This document shows positions 15,538-23,515 of a DNA stretch of 64,000 nt, piece after piece; within the stretch, counting starts at the first letter, position 1; the number at the start of each line of letters is the position of its first letter. The stretch spans positions 248,001 through 312,000 of the forward strand of contig NZ_JBNAGK010000004.1 in NCBI RefSeq assembly GCF_049803835.1, in the 5' to 3' direction. The notes below the pieces were generated by a model. That model was not told the DNA's origin and made no database searches. It saw only the letters and a list, made by a program, of their open reading frames with translations. The DNA is from Pacificoceanicola sp049803835. Its GTDB lineage: Bacteria; Pseudomonadota; Alphaproteobacteria; Rhodobacterales; Rhodobacteraceae. The translations under genes and the position numbers were made by a program.

Positions 15538-15952
15538 ATCCAATGTGTTGCAACACTTTTTCCTTCGACATATGCAACAGATCCATGCTATTCCGAAGGC
15601 AAGATGGGGAGAGTGCGCTGGAAGGCTCGCTCTCCCCTTTGCGTTAACGGGGCCTTCTGGACCCCGGTATCCAGCGAGGGTCCGGCCGGGGTCCAGCCCA
15701 CGGCAGTGCCCGGTTCCTTCCTGGCGATATTCGTATGCTGGCGGGCGAAGCGCGGGACATCGCCAGCGACAGGGCCGGATTTTTGGGAAGCCACCCGGAA
15801 GCCGGACCCACTTACCCCACGCGCAAACACCAATGAACGCTGGCCTTCCGACCGGACACCGCTGGTGGCCGCTGGACCCCGTCTGGAGTCCAGCCCGGCA
15901 TCCGGAGTCCGGAAGCCATCGGCATCCACCCGACCGAGGAACCTTGCCCACC
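15538..15952. repeat. Non-coding stretch with stem-loops and REP-like inverted repeats
   Basis: No convincing gene. A perfect 12-bp palindrome GTGTTGCAACAC followed by T5 lies at 15545. A stem GGGGAGAG/CTCTCCCC at 15606-15637, followed by TTT, resembles a terminator. A 10-bp inverted repeat TGGACCCCGG/CCGGGGTCCA spans 15658-15695, and a related CTGGAC/GTCCAG pair lies at about 15872-15892 with repeated TCCGGAGTCC words. The last group resembles palindromic intergenic repeats of alphaproteobacterial chromosomes rather than phage coding DNA. Confidence 0.5.
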
Positions 15953-17317
15953 ATGACGCTGAGCTTCGCCCCGGACGCGATCGAGACGTGGCCGCTGTCG
16001 CGCCTGCAGCCCTACGCGAAGAACGCGAAGGCGCACGGGCCGGACCAGGTCGCGAAGATTGCCGCCAGCATGGCCGAGTTCGGCTGGACAGTGCCTTGCC
16101 TCGTCGCCGAGGACGGAGAGCTGATCGCGGGCCACGGGCGCGTGCTGGCAGCAACCCAGCTTGGACTGACCGAAGCGCCGGTGATAGTGCTCGGGCACCT
16201 GACCGAGGCGCAGCGCCGGGCGTACCGGATTGCGGACAACAAGCTGACGGAGCTGGGCACCTGGGACGAGGCGCTGCTGTCGGCGGAGCTGAACGACCTG
16301 CTGGCCGACGATTTTGACCTGTCGCTGGTCGGGTTCTCCGATGGCGAACTCGACAAGCTGCTGGCCTTCGTGCCGGAGGGGGACGGTGAAGAGGGTAGCG
16401 CCGGGGGCTCCGTGCCGCCGGTGACCATCCCCGAACTGCCACGCAATCCGGCGTCGCGCAAGGGCGATCTGTGGATCCTCGGCAACCACAGGCTGCTCTG
16501 TGGCGACAGCACCAGCGCTGCGGATGTGCGCCGCCTGATGAATGGCGAGCGCGCGATCCTGTTCGCGACCGATCCGCCGTATCTCGTCGACTACGACGGC
16601 TCGAACCATCCGACCCGCAACAAGGATTGGTCGGCGTCCTACGGCACGACCTGGGACGACAGTTCGCAGGGCGCCGAGCTCTACGACGGGTTCATCTCGG
16701 CGGCCGTGGCGGAGGCCATCACTGAGGACGCCGCCTGGTACTGCTGGCACGCATCGCGCCGCCAGGCGATGCTGGAAGCCTGCTGGGAAAAGGCCGGTGC
16801 CTTCGTGCATCAGCAGATCATCTGGGTGAAGGACCGCGGGGTCCTGACCCGGTCGCACTACCTCTGGAAGCACGAACCCTGCTTCATGGGCTGGCGCCGC
16901 CCGAACCGCCCGCCGAAGGTGGCCGAACAGACGCTGCCCTCAACGTGGGAGATGCCGTCCTTCGCCAAGGATGAGCGGCCCGACCACCCGACGCCGAAAC
17001 CGCTCGACGCCTTCGGCATCCCGATGCGCCAACATGTTGCGCGGGGCGGCCTCTGCTACGAGCCGTTCTCGGGCTCCGGCTCACAGATCATGGCGGGCGA
17101 AGCCAACGGCCGCCGCATCTTCGCAATGGAAATCAGCCCGGCCTACATCGATGTCGCCGTTGAACGCTGGCAGGCCGAAACCGGCAAGGACGCGATCCTC
17201 GACGGCGACGGCCGGACCTTCGCGCAGGTGAGAACCGAGCGGCTGGGCGACGACACCGATACGCCGGACACGGACGCCGAACCCGAACCCGCGCGAAAGC
17301 GCCAGACCGCCGCGTGA
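15953..17317 (+). CDS. ParB-domain/DNA methyltransferase fusion
   Basis: 454 aa. The N-terminal 110 residues are a ParB/sulfiredoxin-like domain (LQPYAKNAKAH, then VAKIAASMAEFGW, LIAGHGRVLAATQLGL, LTEAQRRAYRIADNKL). A beta-class amino-methyltransferase follows: WILGNHRLLCGDST, catalytic DPPY at residues 207-210, then the AdoMet motif FSGSGSQ near 372 and EISPAYIDVAVERW. This fusion is common in phages and methylates adenine-N6 (possibly cytosine-N4) to protect phage DNA from host restriction. The start is the ATG beginning the ParB domain; upstream open frame is REP-like DNA. Confidence 0.88.
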   Translation: MTLSFAPDAIETWPLSRLQPYAKNAKAHGPDQVAKIAASMAEFGWTVPCLVAEDGELIAGHGRVLAATQLGLTEAPVIVLGHLTEAQRRAYRIADNKLTELGTWDEALLSAELNDLLADDFDLSLVGFSDGELDKLLAFVPEGDGEEGSAGGSVPPVTIPELPRNPASRKGDLWILGNHRLLCGDSTSAADVRRLMNGERAILFATDPPYLVDYDGSNHPTRNKDWSASYGTTWDDSSQGAELYDGFISAAVAEAITEDAAWYCWHASRRQAMLEACWEKAGAFVHQQIIWVKDRGVLTRSHYLWKHEPCFMGWRRPNRPPKVAEQTLPSTWEMPSFAKDERPDHPTPKPLDAFGIPMRQHVARGGLCYEPFSGSGSQIMAGEANGRRIFAMEISPAYIDVAVERWQAETGKDAILDGDGRTFAQVRTERLGDDTDTPDTDAEPEPARKRQTAA

Positions 17318-17318
17318 C

Positions 17319-18500
17319 ATGCATGACCTGGCTTTACCTTCCTCCAGAGACGCTTCCGGAGCCGGAGACGCATGTCTGTTCGGCCTCTCCCTCTGCTCCG
17401 GCGCGGGCGGTCTCGATCTCGGGCTCGCCATCGCCCTCCCCGGATATCGTGCTGTGGGCCATGTCGAACGGGAAACCTACGCCGCAGCCACTCTCGTGGC
17501 GCGGATGGAAGACGCGTCCCTGGATCAGGCTGTTGTCTGGGACGATGTTGGAACCTTCGACGGCCGCCCTTGGCGCGGCGCGGTGGACATCGTCACTGCG
17601 GGCTATCCGTGCCAGCCGTTCTCGGTCGCGGGCAAGCGCCGGGGCGCGGACGACCCGCGCCACCTCTGGCCGCACGTCGCTCGCGTCATCGGCGAAATCA
17701 AACCGCCTTTCGTGTTCCTCGAGAATGTCGCCCATCATCTCCGCCTCGGCTTCCCCGAAGTCGCCGGCGGACTGGTCGGCATGGGCTACCGCCTTGCGGC
17801 AGGCCTCTTCACGGCGGCGGAGGTCGGCGCGCCCCACAAGCGCGAGCGGCTCTTCATTCTCGCCATCCGCGAGGGCGACGAGCTGGCCGACCCCGCGCGC
17901 CTGCTCTGGCACCCGGTCGAGCGGCGGGAACCGGACGGAACTGTTGCGGCTATGGCCGACGCCGAGGGCCAGCGCCAACGAGAACCGGCAGACGAAACCG
18001 ACGCCCTCGCAGGCGGCGGGCCAGCACGGGATGAATCTCGCGACGACGGCCGCGATGTGGCCCACGCCGCAGATCGACAGCTTTCGAAGCCGGGGCGGCG
18101 ACAGGCGCGACGAGAAAGGTCTGGACCTGATGGCGCGGGATTGGCCGACGCCGATGGCGACGGACGGATGCAAGCCGAGCGCGGGCAACCGCAAGACGGC
18201 CGATCTGACACACGCGGCCGGAATGTGGATGACGCCGACAGCGCGCGATCACAAGGACGGGGCGACGAGCCTTGCCAACACGCCGGTGAACGGACTGCTT
18301 GGCCGCCAGGTCCTGGTGATGCCGATGGTTGGGAGCGATGCCTCCGACGCGCGCCGGACCTTGAACCCGCTGTTCGTCGAGGCGCTGATGGGCTGGCCCA
18401 CCGGGTGGACCGGCTTCGCCTCTGTGGCAACGGCGTGGTCCCCTTGGTTGCGGCGCTTGCGCTTCGAACTCTGGCGGTTGAACTGCTGGCAGATGGATGA
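17319..18500 (+). CDS. DNA cytosine-5 methyltransferase
   Basis: 393 aa. C5 motifs: LCSGAGGLDLGL (I), VERETYAAATL (II), VTAGYPCQPFSVAGKRRG with catalytic Cys98 (IV), LENV (VI) and GAPHKRERLFIL (VIII). A long low-complexity variable region follows, then RLCGNGVVPLVAALALRTL (IX/X). The variable region is unusual: a second plus-strand frame is also open across it and encodes WPTP-type repeats and LNPLFVEALMGWPTGWT, known from the C-terminal part of other phage C5 enzymes. The frame used here keeps motif X. Phage self-methylation against host restriction is the likely role. Confidence 0.85.
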   Translation: MHDLALPSSRDASGAGDACLFGLSLCSGAGGLDLGLAIALPGYRAVGHVERETYAAATLVARMEDASLDQAVVWDDVGTFDGRPWRGAVDIVTAGYPCQPFSVAGKRRGADDPRHLWPHVARVIGEIKPPFVFLENVAHHLRLGFPEVAGGLVGMGYRLAAGLFTAAEVGAPHKRERLFILAIREGDELADPARLLWHPVERREPDGTVAAMADAEGQRQREPADETDALAGGGPARDESRDDGRDVAHAADRQLSKPGRRQARRERSGPDGAGLADADGDGRMQAERGQPQDGRSDTRGRNVDDADSARSQGRGDEPCQHAGERTAWPPGPGDADGWERCLRRAPDLEPAVRRGADGLAHRVDRLRLCGNGVVPLVAALALRTLAVELLADG

Positions 18501-18509
18501 GGCAGCGGC

Positions 18510-18746
18510 ATGAAGCAGTCGCGCCTCATGTCGCTGGTCGAGTCCATCGCCAACGTGCTCGTCGGCTACGGCGTCGCCGTCGTCACGCAGATCCTGATCT
18601 TCCCGGTCTTCGGGCTGCACACGACACTGGCGCAGAACCTGAAGTTGGGGGCGGTGTTCACGGTCGTGTCGATAGCTCGTTCCTTCGCCTTGCGGCGGGT
18701 GTTCGAGGCGATCCGATTCGCCATGGACAAGAAACACCAGCTTTAG
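18510..18746 (+). CDS. Small membrane protein, DUF7220-like
   Basis: 78 aa. Two hydrophobic segments (IANVLVGYGVAVVTQILIFPVFG and LKLGAVFTVVSIARSFAL) are followed by a basic end, RRVFEAIRFAMDKK. Similar small two-TM proteins follow methyltransferase genes in many prophages. It would sit in the inner membrane. The function is unknown; the family guess rests on the characteristic N-terminal segment. Confidence 0.65.
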   Translation: MKQSRLMSLVESIANVLVGYGVAVVTQILIFPVFGLHTTLAQNLKLGAVFTVVSIARSFALRRVFEAIRFAMDKKHQL

Positions 18747-18866
18747 GCCGATCACTACCAAGCGGTTTCGAAGTTGCCGCTATACCACTCAGATCCTATG
18801 GTTTCTCCGAGTTGGAGACGGCGGCTGATCTAATTTGCCGCCCAGAGATTTGGGATTGAGATTGTA

Positions 18867-19646
18867 GTGCTGCAGAACCAAAAGGAAGAAGGAAACAGCG
18901 ACGCCGCCGACTTGCTTCCAGACGGCCTAGAGGCGTTGCGGCGAGAGCTCGGCCTCGCAGATGTGATGGGGTTGATCGAGAGGACTGCGCGATGGGTCGA
19001 CCCGCGAACATTCGAGTATCTTCCCGTCTGGTATCCAGAACACGCGCGACGAGCCCTGTTCTATAAGGCGAACTGGTCCGAGCCGCAGATGAACCGTAAT
19101 CGGCAAACGGGCGCGATCATCCACAAATTCGAAGGAAACATTCACGCGAACAAGGCTCTGACGCTCGCACTGGGCCTTCGTGCCGGGGAACGGCCAAACT
19201 GGTCATGCTGCCATATATGGGGTGTGGATGATGCCGCTTATCAGATCAGTAATACGGTGGTGCAGGATCGACGCTTCTTTTCCTGTGTGGCGAATATGGT
19301 CCTTCTCCCCACGCCACTAAAGGCATTCACGGACGTCATGACCGAAGTAAAGATGATGCTGCGGGTATGCGCGTTGCAACTCTACGGTTGGTCTTGTGAC
19401 CATGAGGAGGTCGCAGACAACGAGCGGCAGGTGGCGGAATGGTCGGATTGGGACGCTTACCCGGAAAGCTGGCCGAAGCCTGATCGGCCCTCGCTCCCTC
19501 TTGGCACGGCCAAGTTCTCGGCGCGGATCAAGGACGCTGCAGAACGCAGGAAGGCCTCCATTTGCAAGGATCTAGCATCCGCTGGCCCGCATTATCCTCG
19601 GGATGATGTCCTCAAGGTGCTCGACTACTGGAACATTTCGCTTTGA
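18867..19646 (+). CDS. Candidate HNH-like nuclease
   Basis: 259 aa. A central block, WSCCHIWGVDD, QDRRFFSCVANMVLLPTPLKAF and a terminal ALQLYGW, resembles a family with a CHIW ... H/F-x(n)-NLVLLP arrangement, often found near methyltransferases and recalling a degenerate HNH/treble-clef nuclease. It lies just downstream of two DNA methyltransferases and is visibly less GC-rich than the phage genes around it, which suggests recent acquisition. It could be a restriction endonuclease or anti-superinfection nuclease. The start at 18867 may be GTG/TTG-type and is uncertain. The function is inferred. Confidence 0.5.
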   Translation: MLQNQKEEGNSDAADLLPDGLEALRRELGLADVMGLIERTARWVDPRTFEYLPVWYPEHARRALFYKANWSEPQMNRNRQTGAIIHKFEGNIHANKALTLALGLRAGERPNWSCCHIWGVDDAAYQISNTVVQDRRFFSCVANMVLLPTPLKAFTDVMTEVKMMLRVCALQLYGWSCDHEEVADNERQVAEWSDWDAYPESWPKPDRPSLPLGTAKFSARIKDAAERRKASICKDLASAGPHYPRDDVLKVLDYWNISL

Positions 19647-19655
19647 GACAAAGAA

Positions 19656-19685
19656 GCCGCCGCCCCGAGGGACGGCGGCATTTCG
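19656..19685. terminator. Bidirectional terminator between convergent genes
   Basis: GCCGCCGCCC, a 3-nt loop, and GGG(A)CGGCGGC form a strong stem with one bulge between the 3' ends of two convergent genes. Reading leftward, the stem is followed by TTCTTTG; rightward by ATTTCG. The leftward direction is the better terminator. Confidence 0.65.
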
Positions 19686-19704
19686 ACCGGTGTGGTGCGC
19701 TACG

Positions 19705-20277
19705 CTAGTCGCGCGGCAGGCTATAGACCCGCCCCCGATCCTCGACCTTCTCCGAGGTCACCTCGAGCCCGAGTTTCTTCTTCAGCGCCCCGGCCATCGC
19801 GCCACGCACCGTGTGCGACTGCCAGCCCGTCGCGGCCATGATCTCCTCTATGGTCGCGCCGTCCGGTGCGCGCAGCATGGCGATCAGGGTGGCCTGCTTG
19901 GTGCCCTCGCGCGGCGTGCGCGCCTTGGGCGCGGCTGCGGGCTGAGTGGGGGTTGTCGGCGCGGACTCCTCGGAAGGCGCGTCCGTCGCGCCCGCAGGCG
20001 CGGTGTTCGCGTCCTCGGGCTCGATGCCGATGGCGGCGAGGCCCGCGTCGGTGGCCACCAGCGTGACGCCGTGGCCATCGCCGGTCTCGCGCCACATGGG
20101 TTCGCCGTTGCGAATGTCGGCCTCGACCTCTTCGAGGAAGCCCCTGGTGAGCATCGCTCCGACCACCTTGGCGGCGGCGCCGCCGCGCAGGCTGTCGGGG
20201 AGCGGAAGCGCGATGCGGTCCTCGCGCTGTGCGGCGGCGCTGAGGATGATGGCTTGCGTATCGGAAATCTTCGTCAT
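19705..20277 (-). CDS. DUF3489 family protein
   Basis: 190 aa. The N-terminal domain (MTKISDTQAIILSAAAQRED, then LPDSLRGGAAAKVVGAMLTRGFLEEV) and C-terminal domain (TKQATLIAMLRAPDGATIEE, IMAATGWQSHTVRGAMAG, LKKKLGL) are two winged-helix-like modules joined by an Ala/Pro linker. The C-terminal one is the DUF3489 signature. It is common in alphaproteobacterial prophages and probably DNA-binding. Start: the MTKISDT methionine, since the upstream in-frame residues look like antisense. It is transcribed opposite to the phage genes, together with the next small gene. Confidence 0.75.
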   Translation of the reverse strand: MTKISDTQAIILSAAAQREDRIALPLPDSLRGGAAAKVVGAMLTRGFLEEVEADIRNGEPMWRETGDGHGVTLVATDAGLAAIGIEPEDANTAPAGATDAPSEESAPTTPTQPAAAPKARTPREGTKQATLIAMLRAPDGATIEEIMAATGWQSHTVRGAMAGALKKKLGLEVTSEKVEDRGRVYSLPRD

Positions 20278-20371
20278 GGGGTCGTCTCCGTATTCGGGCC
20301 CGCGACATGCGGCGCCTTCTACGACCCCGAGCCGCGCGTTGGCGCGGCGGGAGTTCCGGCGGTGCCGAAGA

Positions 20372-20644
20372 TCAGCGGGCGTGCTCGCCCTCGCCAAAGG
20401 CGCTGTCGGTGATGCGCTTCAGGAGGCTGGCGTAGTGTTCGAGGGTGCCGACCATCGCCCAGCCCGCCTCGTCGGGGGCGCAATTGAAATGGTCGTCGCT
20501 GAGCGCCTGCAGGCGGGCGAGCATCTCGTCGATCTCGGCCTTCTTGCCGATGAAGGCGGCTAGTGCCGCTTCCTTGTTGCGCCGGGCCATTTGTGCGCGA
20601 AGTTCTTGGCGCGGGGTGGTGATCGGGTTCAGGCGGGTGGTCAT
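20372..20644 (-). CDS. Small helical phage protein
   Basis: 90 aa. Helical (RQELRAQMARRNKEAALAAF, then GKKAEIDEMLARLQALSDDHF) with a conserved-looking AGWAMVGTLEHYASLLKRI. It is the first gene of the short minus-strand unit and is divergent from the packaging operon, whose promoter region it faces. No family is assigned. Confidence 0.6.
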   Translation of the reverse strand: MTTRLNPITTPRQELRAQMARRNKEAALAAFIGKKAEIDEMLARLQALSDDHFNCAPDEAGWAMVGTLEHYASLLKRITDSAFGEGEHAR

Positions 20645-20705
20645 CGTCGTGGCTCCTTGGTGAGTTGCATCGTCTTCGTGGGATCACGTTCCCTCTGTCC
20701 GCGAC

Positions 20706-20724
20706 GCTTATCAACACGATAAGC
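20706..20724. promoter_or_regulatory. Operator-like inverted repeat between divergent units
   Basis: GCTTATC AACAC GATAAGC, a perfect 7-bp inverted repeat with a 5-bp spacer, lies centrally in the 111-bp gap between the leftward small gene and the rightward packaging operon. Position and symmetry suit a repressor site governing late transcription. Confidence 0.45.
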
Positions 20725-20755
20725 ACATGATCTTGAATGATAATCGGAGCCGTCG

Positions 20756-21352
20756 ATGCAGGGCATGAGCGAGCGCCAGTACGCCGCCCATGTCGGGCTG
20801 TCGCGGGGCGCGATCCAGAAGGCGAAGACGGCCGAGCGGCTGGTTCTCTATCCCGACGGCAGCATCAACGCGCCCGCCAGCGACGCCCGGCGCGCGGAGA
20901 CGACGGACCCGTCCAAGACGAGAAAGCCGCCCGCGCCGAAGCTGAAGCCCGTCCCTGAGGCGGCGGTGGCTGCGGTTGGCGACACGCTGCGCGAACAGGG
21001 ACTGGCGGTTCCGGCAGTCGGCGGCGGCACGACCTTCCTGCAGGCGAAGACGGCGAACGAGGTGCTGAAGGCGCAGGAAAGGCGCATCCGGCTCCAGAAG
21101 CTGAAGGGGGAGTTGATCGAGCGGGCCCGCGCGCTGGCGCTGGTGTTCCGTCTGGCGCGGCAGGAACGGGACGCATGGGTGACCTGGCCCGCGCGTGCGG
21201 CGGCGCTGATGGCGGCAGAGCTCTCTGCCTCGTGCAGCGACGCGACGGGCCAGCAGATCGCCGTGGAGCCAGCCACGATGCAGAAGGTTCTGGAGAAACA
21301 TGTACGCGCCCACCTCGACGAACTCGCCGAGGTCCGGCCCGACTTCCGGTGA
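20756..21352 (+). CDS. Terminase small-subunit-like packaging protein
   Basis: 198 aa. The N-terminal winged-helix/HTH (MSERQYAAHVGLSRGAIQKAKT, then RLVLYPDGSI) reads as the DNA-recognition domain of Nu1-type small terminases. A Pro/Lys linker, a helical segment (ANEVLKAQERRIRLQKLKGELIERAR) and a C-terminal domain for binding the large subunit follow. It overlaps the large terminase gene by about 50 bp. It would recognise packaging sites and load the motor. Confidence 0.8.
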   Translation: MQGMSERQYAAHVGLSRGAIQKAKTAERLVLYPDGSINAPASDARRAETTDPSKTRKPPAPKLKPVPEAAVAAVGDTLREQGLAVPAVGGGTTFLQAKTANEVLKAQERRIRLQKLKGELIERARALALVFRLARQERDAWVTWPARAAALMAAELSASCSDATGQQIAVEPATMQKVLEKHVRAHLDELAEVRPDFR

Positions 21353-23303
21353 CGATGATGGCCTGACGGACTTCGACGGCGCGGGCGAGATCCTGCGCGC
21401 CTGGGGCAGCGGGCTGCGGCCCGACCCTGACCTGACCGTTTCGGAATGGGCCGACCGGCATCGGATGCTCTCGGGCCGCGCCTCGGCCGAACCGGGGCGG
21501 TATCGCACGGTGCGCACGCCCTACATGCGCGAGATCATGGACCGGCTGTCGCCCGGCGATCCCACGCAGCGGATCGTGTTCATGAAGGCCGCGCAGGTCG
21601 GCGCGACCGAGGCGGGCAACAACTGGATCGGGTTCGCCATCCACCAGGCGCCGGGGCCGATGCTCGCGGTCCAGCCGACGGTCGAACTGGCCAAGCGCAA
21701 CTCGCGCCAGCGGATCGACCCGCTGATCGACGAAAGCCCGGAGCTGCGGGAGCGGGTGAAGCCCGCCCGTTCCCGCGACGCGGGCAACACGATGCTGTCG
21801 AAGGAATTCGCGGGCGGCATCCTGATCATGACCGGGGCGAACTCGGCGGTCGGTCTGCGCTCCACCCCGGCGCGGTACATCTTCCTCGACGAGGTCGACG
21901 CCTATCCGGCCTCGGCCGACGAGGAAGGCGATCCGGTCACGCTGGCGGAAGCGCGGTCGCTGACTTTCGCGCATCGGCGCAAGGTGCTGCTGGTCTCGAC
22001 GCCGACGATCCGCGGGCTCTCACGGATCGAGCGTGAGTTCGAGGCCAGCGACCAGCGGCGATACTTCGTGCCGTGCCCGCATTGCGGCGCGTTGCAGTGG
22101 CTGAAGTTCGACCGGCTGCGCTGGCAGAAGGGCCGTCCGGAGACGGCGGAATATCACTGCGAGGGTTGCGACGCGGCAATCGCGGAGCACCACAAGACGG
22201 CGATGCTGGAGGGGGGCAAATGGCGGGCGACCGCCACGGCGGCCAATCCGGCCACGGTCGGGTATCACCTCTCGGCGCTCTATTCGCCGATCGGCTGGCT
22301 GAGCTGGGAGCGGATCGTGCGGGCCTGGGACGCGGCACAGGGGTCGGACGAGGCGATCAAGGCCTTCCGCAACACGATCCTCGGCGAGACCTGGGTCGAG
22401 ACCGGGGAAGCCCCCGACTGGCAGCGGCTCTACGACCGGCGCGAGCGCTGGACCTCCGGCACGGTGCCAGCGGGCGGGCTATTCCTGACCGCCGGGGCCG
22501 ACGTCCAGAAGGACCGGATCGAGGTCGATGTCTGGGCTTGGGGTCGCGGGCTGGAAAGCTGGCTCGTCGATCACGTCGTGATCGAGGGCGGGCCCGACCG
22601 GCACGACGCATGGTCGGAGCTGACCGCGCTGCTCGACCGAAGCTGGCCGCATGAACGCCGTGCGCATCTGCGCATCGCCCGTCTCGCCATCGATACGGGC
22701 TACGAGGCCCCGGCGGTCTATTCCTGGTCGCGGGCGCAAGGCTTCGCGCAGGTGTCGCCGGTCAAGGGCGTCGAAGGCTTCAACCGCTCGAGCCCGGTGT
22801 CCGGCCCGACCTTCGTCGACGCGACCGAGGGCGGGAAACGCCTGCGGCGCGGTGCCCGGCTCTGGACCGTGGCGGTGTCGACCTTCAAGGCCGAGACCTA
22901 CCGCTTCCTGCGGCTGGCGCGGCCGACCGAGGAGGACATGGCCGAAGGGGCGGCGTTTCCGCCCGGTTCGGTCCACCTGCCACACTGGGTCGAGAACGAA
23001 TGGCTGAAGCAGTTCGTGGCCGAGCAGCTGGTGACGGTGCGCACGAAACGCGGCTTCGCCCGGCTGGAATGGCAGAAACTGCGCGAGCGCAACGAGGCGC
23101 TGGATTGCCGGGTCTATGCCCGCGCCGCCGCCTGGATCGCGGGCGCGGATCGCTGGCCCGACGACAAATGGCGCGACCTCGAGGATCAGCTCGGGGCGGC
23201 TCCCACCGACACCGATCCCGCCGGGCAGATCAACCGGCCGGGACAGGCCCCGCAGGGCAAGCGCCGCTCCGACTGGCTCGGGCGGCGGGAGGGATGGTTC
23301 TGA
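21300..23303 (+). CDS. Terminase large subunit (lambda gpA-like)
   Basis: 667 aa. It has the gpA family layout: an adenine-binding AEPGRYRTVRTPYMREIM, a Walker A-like KAAQVGATE at 97-105, Walker B IFLDEVD at 194-200, a coupling motif VSTPT, and a CPHCGALQW/CEGCD zinc knuckle. The RNase H-type nuclease follows (ADVQKDRIEVDVWAWG, DTGYEAP, then LDCRVYARAA). The protein translocates and cuts DNA at the prohead portal. The extended start overlaps the small subunit gene in another frame, an overlap usual for this pair. Confidence 0.93.
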   Translation: MYAPTSTNSPRSGPTSGDDDGLTDFDGAGEILRAWGSGLRPDPDLTVSEWADRHRMLSGRASAEPGRYRTVRTPYMREIMDRLSPGDPTQRIVFMKAAQVGATEAGNNWIGFAIHQAPGPMLAVQPTVELAKRNSRQRIDPLIDESPELRERVKPARSRDAGNTMLSKEFAGGILIMTGANSAVGLRSTPARYIFLDEVDAYPASADEEGDPVTLAEARSLTFAHRRKVLLVSTPTIRGLSRIEREFEASDQRRYFVPCPHCGALQWLKFDRLRWQKGRPETAEYHCEGCDAAIAEHHKTAMLEGGKWRATATAANPATVGYHLSALYSPIGWLSWERIVRAWDAAQGSDEAIKAFRNTILGETWVETGEAPDWQRLYDRRERWTSGTVPAGGLFLTAGADVQKDRIEVDVWAWGRGLESWLVDHVVIEGGPDRHDAWSELTALLDRSWPHERRAHLRIARLAIDTGYEAPAVYSWSRAQGFAQVSPVKGVEGFNRSSPVSGPTFVDATEGGKRLRRGARLWTVAVSTFKAETYRFLRLARPTEEDMAEGAAFPPGSVHLPHWVENEWLKQFVAEQLVTVRTKRGFARLEWQKLRERNEALDCRVYARAAAWIAGADRWPDDKWRDLEDQLGAAPTDTDPAGQINRPGQAPQGKRRSDWLGRREGWF

Positions 23304-23305
23304 AC

Positions 23306-23515
23306 ATGACGGACTGGACGGAAACCGAGCTCTCGGCGCTGCGCCGCGCTTATGCCAGCGGCACGACGCGGGTGAGCTATGACGGCAAGTCCGTCGACTA
23401 CGGTTCGGCCGAGGATCTGCTCGCCCGCATCCGGACCATCGAGCGGGCCATCGCGGGGACGACCCGGCCGTTGCCGGTGGCCGGGCTCGCGGGCTTCTCG
23501 CGCGGGGACCGGTGA
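23306..23515 (+). CDS. gpW-like head-tail joining protein
   Basis: 69 aa: WTETELSALRRAYASGTTRVSYDGKSVDYGSAEDLLARI. The helix, beta hairpin and helix of lambda gpW are recognisable, and it sits exactly between terminase and portal as in lambda. It plugs the portal after packaging and joins head to tail. An alternative start lies 12 bases upstream. The stop overlaps the portal ATG (TGATG). Confidence 0.8.
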   Translation: MTDWTETELSALRRAYASGTTRVSYDGKSVDYGSAEDLLARIRTIERAIAGTTRPLPVAGLAGFSRGDR

